From Neobacillus soli NBRC 102451 (GTDB lineage Bacteria; Bacillota; Bacilli; Bacillales; Cytobacillaceae), in assembly GCF_001591665.1 (NCBI RefSeq), contig NZ_BCVI01000036.1, forward strand, positions 1 through 64,000: 64,000 bases of DNA. The letters run 5' to 3'. Positions 55,202 to 62,754 of this stretch are shown here, piece after piece (within the stretch, counting starts at the first letter, position 1; every line of letters begins with the position of its first letter). The notes below the pieces were generated by a model. It was not told where the DNA came from. It saw nothing but the letters and a program-made list of their open reading frames with translations, and ran no database searches. The position numbers were made by a program, and so were the translations under genes.

Positions 55202-55463
55202 GTTGGACTAACCCGCACTGAACAAGGTTTATTAAAAATTCTTCTACATCCTTTTTAATCTGTTCATCATTCTTAACCGATGAATATTTCTTCGCTAAGG
55301 ACCTTGTAAGCGATTCAGATGTTTGGACCTCCGTTAGCAGCGACCAGCAAAGTCCCCCTACATCATTTAATCTTGTTACCGTATACTGTTCGGTATTTAG
55401 GATAATCCACTCTCCCTCAAGTTCAGTAGCTTCATATTTTCCCTTTTGAATATATTGAGACAT
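55191..55463 (-). CDS. PqqD-like RiPP recognition element (B1-type)
   Basis: A 90-aa PqqD-family protein: GEWIILNTEQYTVTRLNDVG followed by the hydrophobic helix GGLCWSLL, then a helical C-terminal half (VKNDEQIKKDVEEFLINLVQ, CGLVQ). Such proteins bind the leader of a ribosomal peptide and present it to the modifying enzymes; in lasso clusters this is B1. The start at 55463 shares one base with the kinase stop (TGATG), so translation is coupled. Confidence 0.88.
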   Translation of the reverse strand: MSQYIQKGKYEATELEGEWIILNTEQYTVTRLNDVGGLCWSLLTEVQTSESLTRSLAKKYSSVKNDEQIKKDVEEFLINLVQCGLVQRVD

Positions 55464-56248
55464 CAGGATATCAACTCCCAAAATGTATTATCTTTTTTGA
55501 AATGAAATTCATAAACTGGTACAGTTTTCACCAATTTGGTTAGTAACCTCATGATTTTTTTTGTCTCTTCTTGACAATGAGGCCAAAAGAAGACTTTATC
55601 CATTAAATGGAGCAATGCTTCAGACTTCGCCAATTGATTTTTGGTATTTTGCTGTGCCTGGTGCAGGATTTGTACACTGGCTAATTCCACTTGTTCCTCA
55701 AGGCTTTCTGATTCCATTTCACTACGAAACGGAGAATCGTACACAATTACTCCTTTTGTTGTGATTTTTACAAGTGTTGCCTCATCAGAAAGGAGATTTC
55801 GTGGATACGATAGTTTTGCAGCTGTTGATTTCCCTGCCCCCGATTGGCCAGCAAAGATATGCGCCTTCCCTTTTTCGATTGCACATGAGGAATGAATTAA
55901 TAATCCCCAATTTTGATTGACAATGAAGGTACTGTATAGGTTCATTAAGGCATGTTTTAAGGCGAGTTCATCATGGACGGAAATTGTCGCATATTTGTTT
56001 TCTGGGTCAAATTTAATTAAGTAATCGGCTCGCAGGAAATATATGAGGTTATTTTGTTTGATTATTTCAACTTCATAATCTTTGAATGAAACGCCATAGC
56101 CATTTTCAATTTTTATAGCCAGATCGGATTGTTGATTTTCATCACCTATAAATGAATAGAAATTCTTTTCAAACATTTTTATTAAACTAATGGATTCACA
56201 AATGATTTGAATGAAATGGTCACCAATTTTTGTATGTACTTCCTGCAT
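55463..56248 (-). CDS. HPr-kinase-like protein of the RiPP-like operon
   Basis: A 261-aa homologue of the HPr kinase C-terminal domain. The P-loop AGQSGAGKSTAAKL is near residue 130, followed by LLSDEATLV, the usual Asp/Glu after the P-loop. It lacks the N-terminal domain of HprK and is unlikely to act on HPr. In the paeninodin cluster a related kinase phosphorylates the C-terminal Ser of the precursor. The precursor here ends in Gly-Gly with no Ser in its C-terminal half, so the substrate must differ or the role is not phosphorylation. AAGGAGG precedes the ATG. Confidence 0.85.
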   Translation of the reverse strand: MQEVHTKIGDHFIQIICESISLIKMFEKNFYSFIGDENQQSDLAIKIENGYGVSFKDYEVEIIKQNNLIYFLRADYLIKFDPENKYATISVHDELALKHALMNLYSTFIVNQNWGLLIHSSCAIEKGKAHIFAGQSGAGKSTAAKLSYPRNLLSDEATLVKITTKGVIVYDSPFRSEMESESLEEQVELASVQILHQAQQNTKNQLAKSEALLHLMDKVFFWPHCQEETKKIMRLLTKLVKTVPVYEFHFKKDNTFWELIS

Positions 56249-56292
56249 GTTGACCCTCCTTAGGATAATTCTGTTAATTATCTAGAAAGAGA

Positions 56293-56313
56293 GTCAATGG
56301 AATAACCATTGAC
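56293..56313 (-). terminator. Attenuator-like hairpin after the precursor gene
   Basis: GTCAATGG-AATAA-CCATTGAC is a perfect 8-bp stem, followed on the minus strand by TCTCTTTCT. It lies between the short precursor gene and the enzyme genes. Partial termination here would give more precursor than enzyme transcript, a common RiPP arrangement. Confidence 0.55.
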
Positions 56314-56337
56314 CCCCCCTCCCGGGTGCATTAAGGA

Positions 56338-56544
56338 TTAACCTCCAAGTATTATACCCTTCTTCTTCTTTTTATCTGGAGGACGGGGACCAGTATATGG
56401 AGGATTAGGGTAATTGATACCCCCATTCCCTTTACCGGGATGATCAAGATTTCCATGTCCTTTATTCCAACTTTGAGCGGTTTCAAATTGAATGGGTTGG
56501 TGGCTTAATACGATTGGTCTGGAATAAACTTTTTCTAAAATCAA
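56338..56544 (-). CDS. Putative RiPP precursor with lasso-type leader
   Basis: A 68-aa peptide from a TTG start at 56544. The TTG is chosen because the near-perfect AGGAGGTGAT lies eight bases upstream, while the GTG and ATG at 56553 and 56550 are too close to it. Tyr7-x-x-Pro10 and Thr22 have the spacing of the lasso leader (-17, -14, -2), putting the core start at Gln24. The core is rich in Gly, Pro, Asn and Lys (NYPNPPYTGPRPPD) and ends KKKKKGIILGG. It has no Cys. Position 7, 8 and 9 of that core are His, Gly and Asn, so no Asp/Glu acceptor for a lasso ring. Product structure unknown. Confidence 0.72.
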   Translation of the reverse strand: MILEKVYSRPIVLSHQPIQFETAQSWNKGHGNLDHPGKGNGGINYPNPPYTGPRPPDKKKKKGIILGG

Positions 56545-56576
56545 ATTCATCACCTCCTAACTCAATATTCTTGTTC

Positions 56577-56609
56577 ATTATAAAGAACATAATGACTAAA
56601 AAGGTCCAA
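56577..56609 (-). promoter_or_regulatory. Candidate promoter region of the RiPP-like operon
   Basis: Minus-strand TATAAT (56582-56577) lies inside an inverted repeat GTTC-N8-GAAC (plus 56573-56588). TTGGAC (56609-56604) lies 21 bp upstream, longer than the optimal spacing, so the -35 may be another T-rich hexamer. An operator overlapping the -10 is possible. Confidence 0.35.
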
Positions 56610-56781
56610 TTTATTAAAAAAAGGTACGTAAATAACACATATTATTTCTCTATCTAAAAATTATAATCCAAATGTGATTCTTTTTAAAGAACAATCATTC
56701 GACAAAATCTATTGCCCCCATTAGAACTGAAAAAACTAATCATTCGAACAAAAATATAGAGAAGGCGGATGCCTCCTCACT

Positions 56782-57498
56782 CTAAATTCCAGAATTGCTC
56801 AATATTTTCTTCATTTGCTCTGAATTCGGATAATCAGACTCAGTAAATTGTTTAATAACTTTATTTACATCGTAAGCAACCCTTACAATGGATGTTTGAA
56901 AACTTTCTTCTTGAATTTCAAGTAATGCGTAAGATGATTTAGCTAAGCCATCAAACGGCAAGCCTACACTTCCAATATTGATAATACATTTACCATTAAT
57001 GTATCTTATATATGGCTTATGAATGTGGGCGTATATGTAAATATCTGCTTCGCTGCCCATCATCTTCTCAGCTATTAGTTGATCACTTTCATATGGGGTA
57101 ACGACTTCAAATAAACTATGTGGTGTCGCGTGGTAAGCATGAATTTTTACCTTTCCATATTCCAGCTTTAATTCGGTTGGTAGGTTCTTTAGGTATTCAA
57201 CATTACCTTCATCTAACTGCGACAATGCCCAATCCCGCTCTTTACTCATCATTTCAAGGGCACTATCTGGTACCTCTCCCTCTTTTATACCACGTACAAT
57301 CCATTCATCAGCATTCCCTTTAATTACCTCCGCATTTAAAGATTTAACAAGTTCCAAAGAACGATGAGGTTCTGGCCCCCTAAAACATAGATCACCAAGA
57401 ACAAAAACCTTTTCTACATTTCTTTGGTTAATCTCTCCTAATACAGCATCGAGAGCTGTTGCATTGCCATGTATATCAGAAATAAATGCAATCCTCAT
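56782..57498 (-). CDS. Metallophosphoesterase (YfcE/calcineurin-like)
   Basis: A 238-aa two-metal phosphoesterase with the full motif set: FISDIHGNATALDAV, VLGDLCFRGPEPH, IKGNADEW, YHATPHS and IYAHIHKPYI, plus NIGSVGLPFDG. Members hydrolyse phosphodiesters or phosphoproteins; the substrate here is not known. GGGGGAG precedes the ATG. It stands in the same direction as the RiPP-like operon, upstream of it, but its own 3' gap is about 230 bp, so cotranscription is uncertain. Confidence 0.85.
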   Translation of the reverse strand: MRIAFISDIHGNATALDAVLGEINQRNVEKVFVLGDLCFRGPEPHRSLELVKSLNAEVIKGNADEWIVRGIKEGEVPDSALEMMSKERDWALSQLDEGNVEYLKNLPTELKLEYGKVKIHAYHATPHSLFEVVTPYESDQLIAEKMMGSEADIYIYAHIHKPYIRYINGKCIINIGSVGLPFDGLAKSSYALLEIQEESFQTSIVRVAYDVNKVIKQFTESDYPNSEQMKKILSNSGI

Positions 57499-57723
57499 AT
57501 TAAAACTCCCCCTTATTAAATTGAATTTTTTGATTCCTATCTGAAACTGTATAAAAAAAATTCTTGCCCTACATATTTAAAGGTATCCTTAATTTTCCTA
57601 TTTATCAAATGTTATGGGCAATTTTAAATTTTGTTATCTGATTGATTACTATGTATCTTCTTAGGTAATAACTTTTATTATATGAATATGGTCTGCGATT
57701 CAATCTCATTTCCTTCTATGACA

Positions 57724-57755
57724 AAATAAAAAGCACCCTTTTAATTAGGATGCTT
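57724..57755 (-). terminator. Terminator after the beta-helix protein gene
   Basis: Minus-strand AAGCATCC/GGGTGCTT stem (with one G-U) followed by TTTATTTT. A second hairpin CAATTGGG/CCCAATTG at 57767-57789 abuts the stop codon. The rest of 57499-57723 shows nothing beyond AT-rich sequence. Confidence 0.75.
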
Positions 57756-57789
57756 AAAAGAAGACCAATTGGGGATTTTTACCCAATTG

Positions 57790-60465
57790 TTACATAATTG
57801 GCCCGTACTGTTTAAATATTGCACCCGCTGGACCTAGTAATTTCCATATTACAATTAATCTTTTTGTCCAAACTACAGCCCCGTCCATAACATTGTCCTT
57901 CCCACCCCAAACAGGTTCCGTTGTACCAGAAGTTCCAGGAGTAGTACATTCATAGTAATATGACCCATCTGATGATGTTGGTAGGATAATATCACCGACA
58001 GCATAACTCTTAGATGTCCAACCAGTCATACCTTTCGTATCGCTAACTATCGCATAAATTGGGGTTGTCGGGAATGTTGGCGCTGTTTTAGTAGATTTGC
58101 CGCCAAGTCGGTTTGTACAATAATAGACATAGCCATTTACTGTTATTCTAGTATTCCAGCTATAATTGGTTGAAGCGCTCCAACTACTGTAGATATCCAA
58201 AAACCCTTCTTTAGCACATACCCAACCCATATATCCTGAAGTCAACATGTTAGTATTCCTAATTTGTTTTCCTAATTTGTAGAAACCCTTAGAAGGAACT
58301 ACAGCCGACCAATCATACGGATCTATTACGTCATTAATAGTGTTGTTAGAGAAGTTTTGCATTTGAGTTTGTTCAACTACATACGTTATGTTTTCCTCTA
58401 ATGTATTATTTTTTGCTATTATTCGGAATGCATCAGAGGTTATATTCGGTGCGTTAACTGCTTTCATAGCTAAATTCGATTGGAATCTATTGCCATCAAG
58501 CAAGAGTGTTCCCCCGGTTACGTTGCTCCAGAATCCATCTATAACGCCTAAAGAAGTAGATGTCGCATCAGGATATTCGAAATAATTATTTATTAACTCA
58601 ATTCTTCCTTTTGTTAATGCTGAGAAATAAAAGGCACTGCTTGTCCCGCCTTTAAAGGTACAATTGATATACCTTGCTAATTCATTATTAGAACCAGAGA
58701 ATCTAAAAAGATCATACGAATCCCATGTAAATGTACACCCAATAAATTCTACAGTTTTATAAGTTACTAAGTTACCAGTATTATTAAATCTACATCCAAT
58801 ATAGGTACCGTTTGGTATTTTAATTCCACCATTGTTGTTTGGTTTTTTAGTATTAAGAAACAATACATTACTGTAAGTCCATCCTTCAGTAGCATTAACA
58901 TCCCCATCGAATATTAAGCTAGATGATGATAAATACCCTTCAAAAGTACAGTTTGTCATTGTTTGCGGGAATGTTCCCGCATTAAAACCAGCACCTGAAA
59001 TAGAGGTATTATAATCTGAATCAACGGTAAATCTACAGTTAGAAACGGATACACAATAGGCTTTTGGTCGAGAAACATTTAATGAGGCATTCGTAAAAAT
59101 ATTATTATCTACGATTGCTGGTTCGGCTGTACCATTACCTATCCCTATATTTGATCTGTGTATCTGATTATTACTTATTATACATTCACCATTTATTTGG
59201 GCACTTGTATCTTTAAAGTAGTTTCCTTCTATAAAGAGCTTTTTAACACCAGGGTACCCAGTAATTCCAATACCTCTTTCTATTTTATTATTCCTCACAT
59301 GAAAGTTTTTGCCCTTTACAAAAATTAGCTGCAATATACTATCATGTAAGAAGTTATCCTCAATCCATAGGTTTTGGTTTAATGCATAGTTATCCTCCAC
59401 ATCTAATGCAGCTTGCGGTGCTGTACCACTTATATGATGGATATCATTATTTCTAACCCACACAAATTTCGCACCTTGTAGTGCGATACCTAATCTTCGC
59501 GTATGGTGTATGTGGCACTTCTCTATAAATGTAAATTTAGGTATTGTCATACACCTTAATGTCAGTCCGTTTCCTGAAGGTGAAGGAACATTTGGTTGAT
59601 GTAATACTATTTTTGCACTGGTTGCACCAGCAGGTAACGGGATTTCATCAAAGAAGTCAATATTTGTTAGGGAGGAATTAAAAGTGCCATTAGTATTATA
59701 GAAAATAATATCAAATGGCAGTGTACCATCAATCTCGGAGCCTACAGATTGGTAACTAACATCTCCGTAGATACCAAAAGTCTTCCATTTAACTATTTGG
59801 GTATTAGTAAGGTCTAGAAATATATTAGAACGAATTTTGGATGAATCTGCTTTTAGACTACCATCAGTAGTACTAATAGACCCTGGTTCAAATGTGATGG
59901 AATAAGATTTTGTTGGTGCTGTAGTAGCATATACCATCCCTTGATTAGAAAATAAGGATACGCCATCACCTGTTAGGTCTAAAAATTCTATATTATCAAT
60001 TGTGATAAAAAGTGTATTAGTACCCTCGCCTTTAGTTGGGTCTGTTGTATTTGGAAAAAAAACACCCATACCCCATTCATGCGTGGATGCCTCACCTGGT
60101 GTAGCATAATTATGATTGTATCTGTCACCTTGTATTATTCCATTTGTAACCCTAGAGAAGACCTGATTCTGTTTGTAACAAATAACAGAATAATGGGCTA
60201 GTCCATTATTTCGAATTCTTAAGGTGGAGCCATTTAAATTTAGGGTCATAAAACTCTTTGGCTGTATTGGATTGGTTTCGTCAATTAAATACGTTCCTTT
60301 AGGGAACATGAATTCAGTATATCCTTGTTGAGATGCCCATGTTAACGCATTATTTATACCGTTGGAATTAGCCATAGACAATGTTTTATTATTAAAATCA
60401 TTAACCGTATTAGATACGCCCCATACATCTAATTCCAAGACATATGCATTTGTACTTAAACTCAC
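57790..60465 (-). CDS. Tailspike-like right-handed beta-helix protein
   Basis: An 891-aa protein of the pectate-lyase/parallel beta-helix superfamily. Residues about 20-90 hold the entry segment (INNALTWASQQGYTEFMFPKG, GTYLIDE). Rungs rich in Asn and Ile follow to about 720 (VRNNDIHHISG, IEDNFLHDS, ISNNQIHRS). The C terminus has two carbohydrate-binding-like repeats, the second with YAVGDIILPTSSDG, YYECTTPGTSGTTEPVW and DGAVVWTKR, a form typical of phage tail fibres. There is no signal peptide. It may be a relic phage tailspike or a polysaccharide-acting protein. The start is GTG; no other phage genes are seen. Confidence 0.8.
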   Translation of the reverse strand: MSLSTNAYVLELDVWGVSNTVNDFNNKTLSMANSNGINNALTWASQQGYTEFMFPKGTYLIDETNPIQPKSFMTLNLNGSTLRIRNNGLAHYSVICYKQNQVFSRVTNGIIQGDRYNHNYATPGEASTHEWGMGVFFPNTTDPTKGEGTNTLFITIDNIEFLDLTGDGVSLFSNQGMVYATTAPTKSYSITFEPGSISTTDGSLKADSSKIRSNIFLDLTNTQIVKWKTFGIYGDVSYQSVGSEIDGTLPFDIIFYNTNGTFNSSLTNIDFFDEIPLPAGATSAKIVLHQPNVPSPSGNGLTLRCMTIPKFTFIEKCHIHHTRRLGIALQGAKFVWVRNNDIHHISGTAPQAALDVEDNYALNQNLWIEDNFLHDSILQLIFVKGKNFHVRNNKIERGIGITGYPGVKKLFIEGNYFKDTSAQINGECIISNNQIHRSNIGIGNGTAEPAIVDNNIFTNASLNVSRPKAYCVSVSNCRFTVDSDYNTSISGAGFNAGTFPQTMTNCTFEGYLSSSSLIFDGDVNATEGWTYSNVLFLNTKKPNNNGGIKIPNGTYIGCRFNNTGNLVTYKTVEFIGCTFTWDSYDLFRFSGSNNELARYINCTFKGGTSSAFYFSALTKGRIELINNYFEYPDATSTSLGVIDGFWSNVTGGTLLLDGNRFQSNLAMKAVNAPNITSDAFRIIAKNNTLEENITYVVEQTQMQNFSNNTINDVIDPYDWSAVVPSKGFYKLGKQIRNTNMLTSGYMGWVCAKEGFLDIYSSWSASTNYSWNTRITVNGYVYYCTNRLGGKSTKTAPTFPTTPIYAIVSDTKGMTGWTSKSYAVGDIILPTSSDGSYYYECTTPGTSGTTEPVWGGKDNVMDGAVVWTKRLIVIWKLLGPAGAIFKQYGPIM

Positions 60466-60495
60466 ATTATCGCCTCATTTTTTTTATTCACTCCT

Positions 60496-60791
60496 TTATA
60501 CATATTCAACAACAGGTGTAGGAACATAGTCTGAATACCTATCAGCTATGAACTTTTTTATATCCTTTCAAATGATAATCAACTTTCATAAGCCATCTTC
60601 CTCTTCGGAAGACAGCAACCCCACCTGTTCCACTCCATGGATATTCCCCCCATCCCCCGGAAAGAAGACAAGTAAGTTATGAAGTGGTTGGCAAAATAAA
60701 CACAGTCCATAACCAAGTGGAGTTTTTGAAACATAAAAAACGCCATTCTGTGAAAGGGAAGACGCTTCTTTGAAATATTAACGTGGTCCAT
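60496..60791 (-). pseudogene. Decayed protein gene with frameshifts
   Basis: Three reading frames read on from one another. The first runs from 60791 to a G-run near 60650 (FFMFQKLHLVMDC). The second (GGWGEYPWSGTGGVAVFRRG, WLMKVDYHLKGYKK) runs to an A-run near 60560. The third (FIADRYSDYVPTPVVEYV) ends at 60496. Each break falls at a homopolymer, so either the gene is dead or the assembly has indels. I cannot name the family. Its position suggests a polysaccharide or surface gene. Confidence 0.4.
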
Positions 60792-61051
60792 TTAGGCATG
60801 GTTCAACTCAAGCATCGTCTACAGATACGAAATAAGGGAATGTCTAGCTCATAAAGGGGAGATGATTTTTTCGTATTTTCAACGTGATTTTTATATTCTG
60901 CATCCGGACCGGAAGATCCATATTGAACACGTAAGAAAAGCAGATCTACACTTTTTGAAAAAGTTGGCCAATCGTATTTTTTTGGATGATTGGAATATTA
61001 AAAACTCTATTATACACCATTTATTTTTCCTCACCCTACCCCTTTAAAATT

Positions 61052-61303
61052 TCAACTAGTATGTCCAGTATTTTCTAAAATTGAAAGGAGCACATTTCCA
61101 AGGTAGGAAAACAGGATAGCATCACCAATTAAATTGCCTTGTACGACAGTTTTATCCACAAGATTTCCGGCAGCCACTAAGCAAAAAATCTCAAGTTATG
61201 TCTTCGCCAGTTCCATGCGGATCCCCTATGAAAATAAATGATTTCTCCACCATTCATAATCCATAATATTTGAGCTCCAGCAATTAAGAAGAAACAGCTT
61301 GTT
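61052..61303 (-). pseudogene. Remnant of a membrane protein gene with a frameshift
   Basis: Two overlapping frames joined at a T-run near 61185: CFFLIAGAQILWIMNGGE with YFHRGSAWNWRRHNLRFF, then LVAAGNLVDKTVVQGNLIGD and AILFSYLGNVLLSILENTG to the stop at 61052. Hydrophobic stretches suggest a membrane protein. No start codon with a ribosome site is present. Family not recognised. Confidence 0.4.
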
Positions 61304-61355
61304 TAACTGATATTTATTTATCTTTTCTTGCCTTATACTTTGCTAATAAGAACTT

Positions 61356-61472
61356 TTATAATGGTCTCTCTAAATAAAAAGAAATAAATGTTGCTAAAAT
61401 AAGCGAAATACAAATTGGAATTAGAATGAATACGCCATTCACAAATCCTTTATTCCCCAAAAATATTAACAT
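61356..61472 (-). pseudogene. C-terminal remnant of an acyltransferase-3 type protein
   Basis: A 38-codon frame whose end, FILIPICISLILATFISFYL then ERPL, matches the last helix and Glu-x-Pro tail of OafA/YrhL-type membrane acyltransferases that O-acetylate polysaccharides. The preceding ten helices are missing, so this is a fragment. It fits a decayed modification gene of the neighbouring polysaccharide locus. Confidence 0.45.
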
Positions 61473-61474
61473 GA

Positions 61475-61645
61475 TTATTCCACTAGCTCAGAATAAATAA
61501 TCGCCACACGTTTGTTGGTGTCTTCTCTTAAAAAATTTTCAAAAGCTTGTTTGACTCTATTTTTGCCAAACATTCGTTTTTGGAAATCATCATTCTGAGT
61601 AATGGAGATACTCATTAAAGTTAATATAATATCAAATACTTTCAT
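61475..61645 (-). CDS. Unidentified 56-aa ORF, possibly a remnant
   Basis: An open frame (MKVFDIILTLMSISITQNDD near the start, REDTNKRVAIIYSELVE at the end) of protein-like composition. It has no ribosome binding site, only a C-run upstream. I do not recognise it. It lies between the acyltransferase remnant and an intact gene and may be the end of a lost gene. Confidence 0.25.
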   Translation of the reverse strand: MKVFDIILTLMSISITQNDDFQKRMFGKNRVKQAFENFLREDTNKRVAIIYSELVE

Positions 61646-61717
61646 TTTAGGGGGGGATTATTTAAATTTTCCTCTGATAAAATTCTAACATAAATAAATA
61701 GTGCTTTAAAATTAATA

Positions 61718-62689
61718 CTAAGGCCTTGTCCTCGACTTTAATCTTATATTTTTCTTTTTCAAAATATACTTTGAAATAATTGAATCTAATTTCCATCTAA
61801 AATAATTACGTTTCTCTATTTTATGACCATCTACAGCTATTAACCATTTATTATCTGTTATTTTTAACTGGTCAATGGTATGCATTCCGTCTTTTCTCCA
61901 ATCAATCTTCCTTTTCGAACCACTTAAAATCAAATTGATCTTTTCTTCTTCATATTCTAATTCAGAAAGTTTGGTAATTTTAAATACTATTACAGCACTT
62001 CCGTAAATTGGGGTCCCATCTTGAGTGTACCTAAAAATGTTTCCCCCCTCTACAATAACTCTACCTCCAGGTCTAGTAATACTATAGTTATCTGAAATAA
62101 GAGGACTCTTAGGGTGCTCTGTCCAATTTCCCTCAAGTTTATCGGAAAAAAATAAATGTAATTTACCACTTTTGCTTGTAAACATCCACCATTTATTATT
62201 ATAATGAAATATGCTTGAGTCTACATATTTTCCCTTAATTAATTCGCATGTCTTTTCCCATTTATAAGGAAAACCTTTTGATTTATATAATAAAACACCG
62301 TTAGCTTCGCATGATTCTGGAATCATATAAAATTGATTATTATACTTAAATACATAGGGGTAAGATAAATGGTATTTCTCTTGAAGAACGATTCTTTCAT
62401 ATTTCCATTCTTCTCCATTTCCGCTTGATGCTAATCCTATTACCCCTTTATTTGTTGATTTATCAAGAACCTCGAAAAACATATAGTACCTAGAGTCATG
62501 AGCAATAATGAATGGATCCGCAATAAATTCCGCAGGAACATCTGTGACATCTGACGCCTGAAGGGTAGGCTCCGACAAGCTGCTCTCATTTAAAGGTTGG
62601 GATATCATTTTAGTTGAGTTTATTACCTTAATCGACCAAATTCCTAAAGTTATTTCCCTAGTAATAAAACCCTTAAAGAATATTCCCAT
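61718..62689 (-). CDS. Beta-propeller protein of a polysaccharide locus (GINT1-N/GH43-like)
   Basis: A 323-aa protein with five-bladed-propeller features: FIADPFIIAHDSRYYMFFEV, SYPYVFKYNNQFYMIPES, YVDSSIFHYNNKWWMF and SITRPGGRVIVEGGNIFRYT. This resembles the N-terminal domain of glucosamine inositolphosphorylceramide transferases and GH43-like proteins found in capsule and lipopolysaccharide gene clusters. It probably handles a sugar, as a transferase accessory or hydrolase; no catalytic residues can be assigned with confidence. GGGAGG lies before the ATG. It follows a flippase gene, consistent with a surface polysaccharide operon. Confidence 0.72.
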   Translation of the reverse strand: MGIFFKGFITREITLGIWSIKVINSTKMISQPLNESSLSEPTLQASDVTDVPAEFIADPFIIAHDSRYYMFFEVLDKSTNKGVIGLASSGNGEEWKYERIVLQEKYHLSYPYVFKYNNQFYMIPESCEANGVLLYKSKGFPYKWEKTCELIKGKYVDSSIFHYNNKWWMFTSKSGKLHLFFSDKLEGNWTEHPKSPLISDNYSITRPGGRVIVEGGNIFRYTQDGTPIYGSAVIVFKITKLSELEYEEEKINLILSGSKRKIDWRKDGMHTIDQLKITDNKWLIAVDGHKIEKRNYFRWKLDSIISKYILKKKNIRLKSRTRP

Positions 62690-62754
62690 TGAAAAGCCTC
62701 CCTATGTTGATTTCACTTTTTTTGCATTTTCCCATTTTTTTATCTTTTTTAATA

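Noticed and set aside
56338-56544. Canonical lasso peptide
   Set aside because: The leader spacing fits, but no acceptor Asp/Glu at core position 7-9, no cyclase gene and no B2 protease gene are present in the window.
60862-61047. 61-codon plus-strand frame in the decayed region
   Set aside because: The GGGGAG directly abuts the ATG, the product resembles nothing I know, and it runs against the remnants on the other strand. Likely chance.
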